From: Acidobacteriota bacterium
Lineage (GTDB): Bacteria > Acidobacteriota > Terriglobia > 20CM-2-55-15
Direction: 5' to 3'
NCBI GenBank assembly: GCA_003223875.1
Contig: QHWY01000086.1
Coordinates: 1-33,232 of the forward strand
DNA: 33,232 bases
Shown here: one piece after another, positions 14,849 to 23,413 of the stretch
How the letters are laid out: the number at the start of each line of letters is the position of its first letter
Numbering within the stretch: the stretch's first letter is position 1
The notes under the pieces: model-generated
Seen by the model: the letters and a program-made list of their open reading frames with translations, nothing else
Databases searched by the model: none
Told to the model about the DNA's origin: nothing
Position numbers and translations under genes: made by a program

Positions 14849-17338
14849 ATGTCAGCCCAAGTCATCGAGCTTGCGGAGCGAATCAAGCAAACAGGCCACA
14901 GGTCGACGGCGGAATTGTCCGGACTCCTGCTCAAAGCCGACCAACTGGCGCAGGACGATGCGCAGGATGTATTGACTCGCGCCCTGGCGCACCGGGCTGC
15001 GGGGAACGCATACCAACTACTGAATCAATTCGAATCCGCCCTAGAACGGTACGACGCCTCCGCATCGCTGCTGCAGACGCTCAGTCAGCCTATTGAGCTG
15101 GGTCGAACGCTACATGCGAAAGTCGGCATGCTTTTATTTCTAAGCCGATTCGATGAGTTGTTCGAATGTTCCATTCGAGCCCGTGAGCTGTTTGAACAAT
15201 GTTCAGATCGGAGGCGCCTGGCGAGGTTGGATGTAAACCTATCTCACGCCTACCACCGTTTAGGAAAACACAAGGCAGCTCTCGAAGCTTCGGAACGAGC
15301 GCTGGCGGTACTTGATCAGAGCGCGGATGCTGAGGGTTTCATTACTGCATCCATCAACTCCGCCGTAACACTCATGCACATGCACGAATTCGAACGTGCC
15401 GACGAAAGGTATCAAGCGGCTTTAGAAGCTGCGCAACGTGCAGATCTGGCTTCGTGGGTGCTGCTGTGCCGGTACAATCTCGCTTATTTGCGTTACCTGT
15501 GCGGCGAAACGGCCACGGCGCTCCGTGAATTGGAATTGGTCCGCGAAGAGTACGAACGTGGCGGCAATGACTGGATGATCTGCCGCTGTTATCTGTATGA
15601 ATCCGAAATCTTGCTCGAAGTCGGCGATCTGGATGAGTGCATTCGCACTTCCCGTAAAGCGCGGGCGCTTGGCCGGACGCTGAACCTCAACTCCGAAATT
15701 GCGGAATCGCTTCTTTACGAGGCTGCCGCTTGGCTTCGGCTCGGACGTAACAGCGACTCAACCAATCGGCTCGAGGAAGCAACACACCGGTTCGCTGCCG
15801 AAGGGGACCAGGTCTCCACAGCAGTATCAAAGCTCCAGACGGCACTGCTACGAGGCGAGCAGGGTAAGCCATCGGCTCTTGCCGACGCGGTTGCGGCGCG
15901 TGCCATATTGCTCGAGAGCGGCCTTCCTCATCGGATGGCTTTGGCAGATATCGTCATCGGGCGAATTCAGCGCGCCCGTGGCTCACACGAAGCTTCCACG
16001 GCCTCACTTCGATCAGCCCTAGCGCAAGCCGAAACGAGCCGATCCGCTTGGATGCAGTTTCATGCGTTATATGAACTAGGTATTGAGCTGACCGCTCAAA
16101 ATGATCCCGCTGGCATCGAATTGTTCAGGCGTGCGGAGGGACTGCTCGACTTATTGTGGGACCGTCTTGGGTCGGACGACCTGAAAATGTCGTTCCTTTC
16201 AGATCGCGAGAACGTTTACACGTATCTGGTGCAATCCACCATCGATCACGCTCCTGAAGCTGCCTTTCGCTTTTCCGAAAAAGCCCGGTCGCGTGTATTG
16301 TGCGAGCGCCTCCTAAAAGGCAGCACGGGAACTTCCCTTGCTGATCTCGGTTCGCGCCTCTCGATGGACGAAACCATCGTCGAGTATTTTATTAGCGGCG
16401 ACGACATTTTTATTTTTGTCATGAATCGAAACGGATTATTCACCGAGCAGCGGCGCGGAGTAGTGCGGCGGCTGCGGACCGTTTGGTACAACCTGGAGCG
16501 GCATATTGCGAGTTGCAGCATCAAATGGGAGCGGCTCGGAGCCGCGCGCCATCACTTCGATCTAACAGCTAAAACTCACCTGCAGAACTTTTATCAGGAT
16601 CTCATCGCTCCGATCGAGGCGCACCTGCGGGGAATGGTTATATTCGCGCCGCACGGCTTTTTGCACGGAGTTCCACTGCATGCATTGCACGATGGGACGC
16701 AATATTTGGCCGAGCGGTACACTGTGGCCTACACGCCCAGCGCGTCGCTTTATTGTTCGCCCGTACCGGACCGGCAGTTCGGCCCTCCCCTTTTCATTGC
16801 ATTCTCGACGAGTTCCGGGTCGTCGAGCTTTGATGAAATCGAAGAATCCGCAGCAGGCTTCCGGAGCGCGCGAGTATTGTTCAACCCGTCCATGAACGAA
16901 TTGCAAGACGCCTTTGAAGAGCCGCGCGGCCTGGTCCACATTGCCGGCCACGCGGGCATCGACATCGTGTGCGGAAACGTTTCCTGGATTGAAACCCTAG
17001 AAGGACGGTTAACGAGCCGGGATTTGATGAACATGCACATCCGGGCAAAGACTCTTGTGATTACGGGATGTCAAACCGCGCGGCGGATGATCCGATCGGG
17101 TGACGAATGGTTGGGATTGATGCGCTCTTTCTATTTGTCGGGCGCGAGTACTATCGTGTCCGCATTCTGGGATATTCGCGACGACTCGGCACGGCGATTT
17201 GCTCGCGAGTTCTACAAAACGTTTGATGGAAACAATGCTCCTCTAGCAGTTCAACGTACTGCATCGGGTCTGCGAAATTGGCACAGCCATCCTTATTTCT
17301 GGGCGGGTTTCGGAGCATTCGTAAGAAAAGAAAGCTAG
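14849..17338 (+). CDS. TPR-CHAT caspase-like cysteine protease
   Basis: The 829-residue protein has an N-terminal helical array of TPR-like repeats (about 1-480, e.g. AAGNAYQLLNQFESALERYD) and a C-terminal CHAT domain (about 500-829). CHAT domains are clan CD proteases related to caspases and separase. The catalytic pair is present: His701 in HIAGHAG and Cys741 in VITGCQTARR. There is no signal peptide or membrane helix, so it should be cytoplasmic, with the TPR part sensing a partner or signal. GGGGAG lies about 10 bases upstream of the ATG. It leads a tight operon with a small beta-rich protein, a subtilase and a two-component system. Its target is unknown. The repeat-bearing subtilase two genes on is a candidate, although that protein appears to be exported. 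Confidence 0.92.
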   Translation: MSAQVIELAERIKQTGHRSTAELSGLLLKADQLAQDDAQDVLTRALAHRAAGNAYQLLNQFESALERYDASASLLQTLSQPIELGRTLHAKVGMLLFLSRFDELFECSIRARELFEQCSDRRRLARLDVNLSHAYHRLGKHKAALEASERALAVLDQSADAEGFITASINSAVTLMHMHEFERADERYQAALEAAQRADLASWVLLCRYNLAYLRYLCGETATALRELELVREEYERGGNDWMICRCYLYESEILLEVGDLDECIRTSRKARALGRTLNLNSEIAESLLYEAAAWLRLGRNSDSTNRLEEATHRFAAEGDQVSTAVSKLQTALLRGEQGKPSALADAVAARAILLESGLPHRMALADIVIGRIQRARGSHEASTASLRSALAQAETSRSAWMQFHALYELGIELTAQNDPAGIELFRRAEGLLDLLWDRLGSDDLKMSFLSDRENVYTYLVQSTIDHAPEAAFRFSEKARSRVLCERLLKGSTGTSLADLGSRLSMDETIVEYFISGDDIFIFVMNRNGLFTEQRRGVVRRLRTVWYNLERHIASCSIKWERLGAARHHFDLTAKTHLQNFYQDLIAPIEAHLRGMVIFAPHGFLHGVPLHALHDGTQYLAERYTVAYTPSASLYCSPVPDRQFGPPLFIAFSTSSGSSSFDEIEESAAGFRSARVLFNPSMNELQDAFEEPRGLVHIAGHAGIDIVCGNVSWIETLEGRLTSRDLMNMHIRAKTLVITGCQTARRMIRSGDEWLGLMRSFYLSGASTIVSAFWDIRDDSARRFAREFYKTFDGNNAPLAVQRTASGLRNWHSHPYFWAGFGAFVRKES

Positions 17339-17347
17339 GAGAAGGGT

Positions 17348-17767
17348 ATGAAGGACATCATTGGGTCTCTCATTTTTGATTCGTCGCTGGAGTCTATACC
17401 GGAACTGCGCGCTGTGGCGCTGGCGGACCGCCACCTGATTTACGAAGGTGGGGGCATTGTGCTTGATCTCCTGCTCAAAAACCAGGATGAGGGCACGTGC
17501 ATCCACATTGGGGGACAGGTTCTGCCTGAAGACAGTGCTTGTACGAGTGTTTCGGACCTTCAGGTGCTCATGGAACAAGGCGCGAGTCGCGTGCGCACGC
17601 ATACGAACGCGTTAGGGGAATTCAGTTTTCGTGCCGTACAGAACGGCACATTGGATCTTGCCATCATCCTAAAGGACCGCCGCTTCATCGTGCGTGGACT
17701 TTCGAATAATGAGCCACGCATGTGGAAGGTGGTGTCGGCCATCCACCTCGGTGGGAACCCGCAATGA
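17348..17767 (+). CDS. Small beta-rich protein of the CHAT operon
   Basis: This 139-residue protein starts 9 bases after the CHAT stop codon and overlaps the subtilase start by 4 bases. Its pattern SLIFDSS, then HLIYEGGGIVLDLLLKN, IHIGGQVLP, VRTHTNALGEFSFRAV and LDLAIIL resembles a short carboxypeptidase-regulatory-like beta sandwich. The TNALGEFSF turn is typical of that fold. Proteins of this layout are, from memory, often found near CHAT or sigma-factor genes, but no name is claimed. It has no signal peptide and should be cytoplasmic, where it could be an adaptor, inhibitor or substrate of the CHAT protease; this is inferred from the gene order. Confidence 0.75.
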   Translation: MKDIIGSLIFDSSLESIPELRAVALADRHLIYEGGGIVLDLLLKNQDEGTCIHIGGQVLPEDSACTSVSDLQVLMEQGASRVRTHTNALGEFSFRAVQNGTLDLAIILKDRRFIVRGLSNNEPRMWKVVSAIHLGGNPQ

Positions 17768-19086
17768 AAGCATTGGGAGCAGTTCTGGTTTTGATTTTGG
17801 TCCTCTCTTCGTCTCGGGCGGAATCGGATCGCCAGGAATACATTGTGACATTGAAGCGCGGCCAGCAGATTTCGGCAATCAATAACGCCCACAAAACGCG
17901 AACGGTCAGAAAGATTCCGCGGACTTCGATATATCTTGTCCAAGACGACGGGGACGGCAGAGAAAACGGGACGCTGAATGATCTGCAGAAAGATCCAGCT
18001 ATCGAATCGGTTGAGAAGAACGGTCGCGTAAAGCTGCGCTCGGACCGGCAGGCCTTACCAATCAATGGGCTTACGTCGGCCATGGCTTCACTCCTCGATG
18101 GTCAATCTCTAACAAACTTCTACGGTACGACTGTTCTGAAGTCGTATATTGATCAGCCGGCTCTCACACTCGCACGCGTGACTGCTGTACGTGACATCAG
18201 CACTGGCGCTGGAGCGCGCGTAGCTTATATCGATACCGGTGTCGACCCGTACCATCCCGCACTTCGGCCATGGCTCGAACCTGGAGTAGATCTCTTGAGC
18301 GATGGTACTGGGTCCGAGCTCGAGGGCTTATCCAGCGCGATGGCCTCGCTGCTCGATAGCGCGATGGCTTCCCTGCTGGATGGACGGTTCTTCTTCTTAT
18401 TGGATTCCGCGATGGCTTCCCTGCTGGACAGCGGAAGGGGGCCGGTCTTTCCTCCTGACTTTGGCCACGGTTGCCTAGTTGCCGGTGTAATTCATGTGAT
18501 TGCACCGAATGCGAGGATTATTCCAATCAAGGCGTTTGACCTCTACGGCAACACGACGATGTTTAGAGTCATCGAAGGGGTCTACCGCGCGAAAGACCTG
18601 GATGCCGATGTTCTCAACATGAGCTTTTCAGCCTCCCAATACTCGGTCACGTTGCGGAAGGCGATTGCTGATGCATCGGCTGCCGGTGTCGCTGTTGTCG
18701 CCTCGGTCGGTAATGACGGCCTGAATGTGAACCACATTTATCCCGCAAGCTATCCCGGAGTCATTGGCGTGGCGGCCACGGATTTGAACGATCGCCTGGC
18801 AGGTTTTTCCAATTACGGCAAATCGGTTTCTATGGTGGCTCCTGGCACGTACATTGTGTCGACGGTTCCCGGAGGAAAATATGCGGCCGCATGGGGAACA
18901 TCATTCAGCACACCCATCATAAGTGGGGCGCTTGCGGTACTCGCCGCAACGCGGGGGCACGGCCAGGCGGATTCTTCGCTTGTGCTTAATACTGCTGACG
19001 ATATCGACAAGTTGAATCCGGGGTTTGAAAAGCAGCTTGGACGGGGCAGGATCAATCTGCGGCGAGCTTTGAAAGAAAAAAACTAG
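17764..19086 (+). CDS. Exported S8 subtilase with SAMASLLD octapeptide repeats
   Basis: The ATG at 17764 overlaps the upstream TGA (ATGA) and starts a signal peptide (MKALGAVLVLILVLSSSRA); a start at 17722 would mask it. The 440-residue product has an I9-like propeptide region (about 25-93), then a subtilisin domain with Asp157 (YIDTGVD), His235 (FGHGCLVAG), oxyanion Asn317 and Ser380 (GTSFSTP). The triad is intact. The octapeptide SAMASLLD occurs at 105-112, near the expected prodomain junction, and exactly at 191-198, 199-206 and 215-222, with a degenerate unit (GRFFFLLD) at 207-214. The block lies between the catalytic Asp and His and makes that loop unusually long. Every unit is followed by Gly or Ser. 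The histidine kinase gene follows after 4 bases. Confidence 0.92.
   Translation: MKALGAVLVLILVLSSSRAESDRQEYIVTLKRGQQISAINNAHKTRTVRKIPRTSIYLVQDDGDGRENGTLNDLQKDPAIESVEKNGRVKLRSDRQALPINGLTSAMASLLDGQSLTNFYGTTVLKSYIDQPALTLARVTAVRDISTGAGARVAYIDTGVDPYHPALRPWLEPGVDLLSDGTGSELEGLSSAMASLLDSAMASLLDGRFFFLLDSAMASLLDSGRGPVFPPDFGHGCLVAGVIHVIAPNARIIPIKAFDLYGNTTMFRVIEGVYRAKDLDADVLNMSFSASQYSVTLRKAIADASAAGVAVVASVGNDGLNVNHIYPASYPGVIGVAATDLNDRLAGFSNYGKSVSMVAPGTYIVSTVPGGKYAAAWGTSFSTPIISGALAVLAATRGHGQADSSLVLNTADDIDKLNPGFEKQLGRGRINLRRALKEKN
18334..18429 (+). repeat. Tandem octapeptide-coding block (SAMASLLD, four units)
   Basis: Four in-frame 24-base units lie at 18334-18357, 18358-18381, 18382-18405 (degenerate, GRFFFLLD) and 18406-18429. 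A separate copy is at 18076-18099. Exact copies encode the same eight residues with different codons: Ser is TCG, AGC or TCC, Ala is GCC or GCG, and Leu is CTC or CTG. Peptide identity with silent divergence points to selection on the peptide rather than recent duplication. Confidence 0.9.
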
Positions 19087-19090
19087 AGGA

Positions 19091-20200
19091 ATGGATGGGT
19101 TTTCACAATCCGAGATTCAGCAAATTGCTGGGTTTGTTCGGAAAATCGCGAAGGCACCCAATGTTGAAGCAGTCATTTCGGAAGCATTCATAATCTTGAA
19201 GGGTATCGCTGACATCGATCGAGTCCGAATCGTCTATTCGCCTTCACCATCGAAGTGGACGGAATGGAAAGCAGACAAACACAAAATTGAGGTGCGTCCC
19301 CATGAGGAATGGCCGCCACCTGAAAAAAAATCGGTTAGCGTGCCATTCGATCCTGAAAACAACCATTGCGGATTCATTTCCACCAATAACAAGGGTGACA
19401 AAGTGCTGCCGTCGTTAGAAATTATCGCGCCGGAAGTGTGGTCTGGCTTGTTGCTCCAATCTGCCCTCGCACGGGTTCAAAGGGCTGCCGTTTCGGAAAC
19501 CGAACTTGTCCGCGCAACTCTGCGCGCTCGAGACGAAGAACGGGGGCATATCGCGCGAGAGCTTCACGACGACTTGGGCCAGTCGCTAGCGTCATTGAAA
19601 TTGACGCTGAAATGGGCCGAAGATCTCGCCCGCCCGCATCTCCGCATGGAGACAATCGCGAAACAACTTGAAGCCGCTCGCCAGGATGTTGGCGTCATGC
19701 TCGACAAAATTCGGGATCTTTCACACACACTTTATCCGCGAGTTCTGGATACGTTGGGACTCGTACCGGCGATGAAGGAATTGGCGCATCAAGTGGCGCG
19801 TCATTCTCCGATCACCGTGGAGTGCAACACGCGTGGCAGACCGTGCTCGCTCGGGAAAGACATCGATATCGCGCTGTATCGTTGCTGCCAGGAAGCCATC
19901 AACAACGCGATTCGACATGCGGAGGCATCGAATCTGGTCATCCGGATTGAATTCGCGCGGAATGAAGTTCGCGTCGCGGTGGAAGATGACGGGAAAGGAT
20001 TCGATCCGAGAAACCTCTACGACTCAAATTCACGGATGATGAGTTCCGGATTTTGGACCATTCGGCAAAGAATGGCCGATCTTGGAGCCGCTTTCCGTCT
20101 CAGCACCGCCGAAGGTCGCGGAACCGTTGTCGAAATGATGGTTCCATATTCATCGAGAAAGATTCATGGAAGAAAAAATAAAACTACTCATCGCGGATGA
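19091..20200 (+). CDS. Soluble NarX/DegS-type sensor histidine kinase
   Basis: The 369-residue kinase has a GAF-like N-terminal sensing region (about 1-130) without membrane helices. The dimerisation/phosphoacceptor domain is of the HisKA_3 type (EERGHIARELHDDLGQSLAS) with His159 as the phosphorylated residue. The ATPase domain shows an N box (EAINNAIRHA), G1 (VEDDGKGFD) and G2-like GFWTIRQRMADLGA. It should phosphorylate the response regulator encoded next, whose gene overlaps its end by 35 bases. It starts 4 bases after the subtilase stop codon. A cytoplasmic sensor in an operon with a CHAT protease suggests an internal signal. Nothing shows whether the pair controls this operon or other genes. 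Confidence 0.94.
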   Translation: MDGFSQSEIQQIAGFVRKIAKAPNVEAVISEAFIILKGIADIDRVRIVYSPSPSKWTEWKADKHKIEVRPHEEWPPPEKKSVSVPFDPENNHCGFISTNNKGDKVLPSLEIIAPEVWSGLLLQSALARVQRAAVSETELVRATLRARDEERGHIARELHDDLGQSLASLKLTLKWAEDLARPHLRMETIAKQLEAARQDVGVMLDKIRDLSHTLYPRVLDTLGLVPAMKELAHQVARHSPITVECNTRGRPCSLGKDIDIALYRCCQEAINNAIRHAEASNLVIRIEFARNEVRVAVEDDGKGFDPRNLYDSNSRMMSSGFWTIRQRMADLGAAFRLSTAEGRGTVVEMMVPYSSRKIHGRKNKTTHRG

Positions 20201-20822
20201 TCATGCGATTCTTCGGCAGGGACTCCGCCGGATTCTCGAAGCAGAGCCGGATATGTCTGTTATTGGAGAAGCCGCGACAGGAATTGACGCCGTGAAACGC
20301 ACGAAACAGTTGAAACCCGACGTCGTCATTATGGATATCTCAATGCCGGAGCAAAGCGGCATCGAGAGTATGCGCCAGATCGTTCAGTCGATGCCCGCGC
20401 GCGTTCTCATCCTGAGTGTTCATCTGGAACACCAGGTCATTGCTGAAGCGGTCTCGGCGGGAGCCTCGGGCTACCTTGCCAAGGACTCTGTCGATCAGGA
20501 ATTAATTGCTGCCGTGCGGACTATTGTCCGGGGCGGGACGGTGTTTTCCCCGAACGTGTCGAAGCGCCTTGCCGAGTCGTCTCAAATTGCTGCGGGCGCC
20601 GGCGTGGCTCCGCGGTCCCTTAAGGCGCTCACCAGCCGGGAACACCAGGTCTTTTTAATGCTTGCTGAAGGAAAAACCGTAAGTGAAATTGCTAACACGC
20701 TTTTTGTTAGTCCCAAGACCGTTCACACCCATCGGCAGCACATCATGGAAAAGCTCGGCCTGCGAAACACGACCGACCTGATCCGATTCGCGCTGCGTCA
20801 AGGATTAATCAACACATGCTGA
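20166..20822 (+). CDS. NarL/FixJ-type response regulator
   Basis: The 218-residue regulator has a receiver domain (about 5-120) with the acidic pair Asp11/Asp12, phosphoacceptor Asp57 (VVIMDISMP) and the conserved Lys in YLAKDS. A LuxR-type helix-turn-helix follows at about 152-213 (LTSREHQVFLMLAEGKTVSE, VSPKTVHTHRQHIMEKLGL). It is the cognate partner of the kinase by gene overlap and family pairing. The palindrome upstream of the CHAT gene (14734-14748) is a possible target site, by position only. The 113 bases after it, before the TonB-dependent receptor, hold no clear terminator. Confidence 0.95.
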   Translation: MEEKIKLLIADDHAILRQGLRRILEAEPDMSVIGEAATGIDAVKRTKQLKPDVVIMDISMPEQSGIESMRQIVQSMPARVLILSVHLEHQVIAEAVSAGASGYLAKDSVDQELIAAVRTIVRGGTVFSPNVSKRLAESSQIAAGAGVAPRSLKALTSREHQVFLMLAEGKTVSEIANTLFVSPKTVHTHRQHIMEKLGLRNTTDLIRFALRQGLINTC

Positions 20823-20935
20823 TTATCAGAAATTCGGAGTCTCGAAAATCCTAGAATCAGTGCTGCTAGGGCCGCGGCGGCTAGTGTAACTCGCTTCCAA
20901 TAAAGAGGTTTCTTCGGCCATAATAAGGCTCCCTG

Positions 20936-23335
20936 ATGTTGTTCTGCGCTCTTCTATTCTTCTTTTTGTTTCCTCAAACGGATTTTCTGTCTCTCGGTGG
21001 AACAGTGTTGGATACGGATGCGAACGCCGCAGCGAACGTTAACGTCCGGTTGGAACAGCCGACTGAGCAAAAGCACTGGGACACAATGACTTTAGCCGAC
21101 GGCAGCTTTCGGTTCGAGCGGTTATCCTACGGAACGTATCGCCTGACGATACATAAGGACGGATATTTTGATGTCTCCGCGGAAGTCCGTCTTGAAACGA
21201 GCAAGACGGTCGAATTCACGCTGGCTGCTGCACAAAAAATCGAACAGGAAATCGACGTTGTTGCGCGTCCGGAGCCGATCAATCCCGAAAGCGTGTCGTC
21301 GGAGAATACGGTAAACGACGAAGTCATTCAGAACATCCCGTACACCGGCCGGCAGAATTTCTTGAACGCTCTCTCGTTAATGCCGGCCGTCGTACGCGAT
21401 GGCAGCGGTCAACTTCATATCCACGGTTCTCGCCCCGACCAAATTCGCTATCAACTGGATGGGATCAATCTTACCGATGCCACAGCCGGCGGCCTGGCAT
21501 CCAATATCCCGTTGGATGCGATTGAAAGTGTGGACATGGATCTCGCAGGATACTCTTCCGAATTCGGAAAAGGGTCGGGCGGAATCGTGCGCGTGCATAG
21601 CCAATTCATTGGGGACAAATATAAATTTAACGTCACGGATTTCGTCCCAGGCATCGACTTTCGGGAGAAGTCCATTGCCGAATTCTCGCCTCGACTGCTC
21701 TTCTCGGGTCCAGTCGTTCGAAACAAACTCTGGTTCATGTATTCAGGCAGCCTGCGTTATATCCATAATTGGCTCGACAATTTGCCGAAACCCGACAACC
21801 AGCAGCGGCAAACGATGTCGGATCAGCTCGTCAAGCTTCAATGGAATCTCCGCGAATCGCACGTCGTTACCATCGATCTAATTCACAACACGGAGTTTTT
21901 CGGCAATAACGGACTCAGTGTTATCCGACCGCGCGAAACCACAACGAACTATGTACGCCGTGGCACAACGCTCGCCGTTTCGGAACGGCGCGTGATTGGG
22001 GGCAAGCTTCTGGAATCGATGCTTCAGTGGACCAGCCGCCACGACAGCGATCTGGCAAAAGGAACGGAACTCCTAGAGATGCGGCCGCAACTGTGGACGG
22101 GCAACTATTTTTCGGATCAACGCGGGCACGTTCAGCGTTGGCACGCTGTCCAATCTATCGCGTGGCAGCAGCAGACAGCAGGACTCACCCATCGCCTCAA
22201 GGCAGGCGGCGAGTTCGACTACGTCGATTCGAGTTTGCAGTTGGACAGGAGGCGGTTCGAATTATTTAACGAGTCCGGCGCTCTGCGGTCCAGTGTGTTC
22301 TTCGTGGGACCTAATTCGGCTGACTTGCACAACCTAGAGTATGGTGCCTTTGTGCAAGATCGGGTTGTTTTCAATTCCAAGCTGCAGGCCGAAGCGGGTA
22401 TCCGCTACGATCGCGAGCGGCTCGTTGGACGAAACAATTTCGCGCCGCGGCTCGGGTTTTCATTTTTGCCGCGCGGCACAAGCCGATCCAAAATCAGCGG
22501 TGGCATTGGATTGTTTTACGACAACATCACTTTTATAAACATCGAGTTGACTGGACTGCAGCGCCGGTTTACCACAACTTACGATGACGGTATTCCGATC
22601 TCTGCTTCCGCGCCTACCAGCATTCATGTGAGCCCGTATCTTCGAAATCCATACGGTTTGCACTGGAATGTTGCATGGGAAAATGAATGGGCGCCACGGT
22701 GGGTTTCCCGGATTGAATATATTCAAAAGAACGGTCGTGATCAGACTCGCCTCGCTGCGCTGACCACCCCCGCGGGATTCGACATCCTGTTCGATAATTC
22801 AGGAAAATCGCATTACCGGGCGGTCGAGTTCAGCCTTGATCGCCCGATCCGAACAGATCTCCGGATTCTTGCTTCTTACATCTATTCGAACGCGAAAGCG
22901 CGGCCCTCCATATCGTTGGATTTTCCGGACCCTGCGGTTGAATTCATCCCCGAGGTGCCGGTCGAATGGAACGCAACCCACCGGTTCGTCTCTTGGGGAT
23001 ACTTCCCGTTGCCGTCCCATCTCTATGCTTCGTTTTCGATTGAGGCCCGATCGGGTTTCCCGTTTACAGCCATTAACGATCTGAATCATGTGATCGGCGG
23101 CTATAACAGCAATCGGATGCCTGCTTTCTTCACCACAAATGCCAGCCTGGAAAAGCAGCTTCCCATTCCATTCGGGAACGGAAAACGCGTGGCGCTACGT
23201 ATCGGTGTGACCAATCTTTTCAATCACTTCAATCCCCGATTCGTGGATCCGAATGTGAATTCACCCAATTTCCTGCATTTCTCCGACTCGTCCAGACGGC
23301 ACTTTGTCGCTCGCCTACGCATCCTGAAGAAATAG
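20936..23335 (+). CDS. Oar-like TonB-dependent outer-membrane receptor
   Basis: The 799-residue protein begins with a hydrophobic signal segment (MLFCALLFFFLFPQ). A carboxypeptidase-regulatory-like beta sandwich follows (about 18-98: GGTVLDTDANAAANVNVRLE, YGTYRLTIHKDGY), then a plug domain (about 125-225: RQNFLNALSLMPAVVRDGSG, IRYQLDGINLTD) and a long beta barrel to the end. Such proteins import or bind large substrates at the outer membrane using TonB. The last residues (FVARLRILKK) lack the usual terminal Phe for barrel assembly, so the barrel may end unusually or the signal may be internal. It lies 113 bases after the regulator gene and just before a second secreted protease, so uptake of protein-derived material is a reasonable guess. 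Confidence 0.9.
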   Translation: MLFCALLFFFLFPQTDFLSLGGTVLDTDANAAANVNVRLEQPTEQKHWDTMTLADGSFRFERLSYGTYRLTIHKDGYFDVSAEVRLETSKTVEFTLAAAQKIEQEIDVVARPEPINPESVSSENTVNDEVIQNIPYTGRQNFLNALSLMPAVVRDGSGQLHIHGSRPDQIRYQLDGINLTDATAGGLASNIPLDAIESVDMDLAGYSSEFGKGSGGIVRVHSQFIGDKYKFNVTDFVPGIDFREKSIAEFSPRLLFSGPVVRNKLWFMYSGSLRYIHNWLDNLPKPDNQQRQTMSDQLVKLQWNLRESHVVTIDLIHNTEFFGNNGLSVIRPRETTTNYVRRGTTLAVSERRVIGGKLLESMLQWTSRHDSDLAKGTELLEMRPQLWTGNYFSDQRGHVQRWHAVQSIAWQQQTAGLTHRLKAGGEFDYVDSSLQLDRRRFELFNESGALRSSVFFVGPNSADLHNLEYGAFVQDRVVFNSKLQAEAGIRYDRERLVGRNNFAPRLGFSFLPRGTSRSKISGGIGLFYDNITFINIELTGLQRRFTTTYDDGIPISASAPTSIHVSPYLRNPYGLHWNVAWENEWAPRWVSRIEYIQKNGRDQTRLAALTTPAGFDILFDNSGKSHYRAVEFSLDRPIRTDLRILASYIYSNAKARPSISLDFPDPAVEFIPEVPVEWNATHRFVSWGYFPLPSHLYASFSIEARSGFPFTAINDLNHVIGGYNSNRMPAFFTTNASLEKQLPIPFGNGKRVALRIGVTNLFNHFNPRFVDPNVNSPNFLHFSDSSRRHFVARLRILKK

Positions 23336-23413
23336 TTTTCGTTAAAGCTTCTCTATTTTCGACCGATAAAGCCATTGAAAGCGATGAATCCCCGCGCTAT
23401 CAAGGAGGCGCAT

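Noticed and set aside
18334..18429. CRISPR-like or minisatellite reading of the 24-base repeats
   Set aside because: Units are in frame, have no spacers, and differ by synonymous codons within a subtilase gene.
20826..20921. 31-codon minus-strand frame with a good ribosome binding site between the regulator and receptor genes
   Set aside because: The ATG frame has no recognisable pattern. A neighbouring frame encodes a hydrophobic stretch (LAAAALAALILGF) that would need a one-base shift just after the start. It could be a small broken membrane protein gene, but the evidence is too thin.
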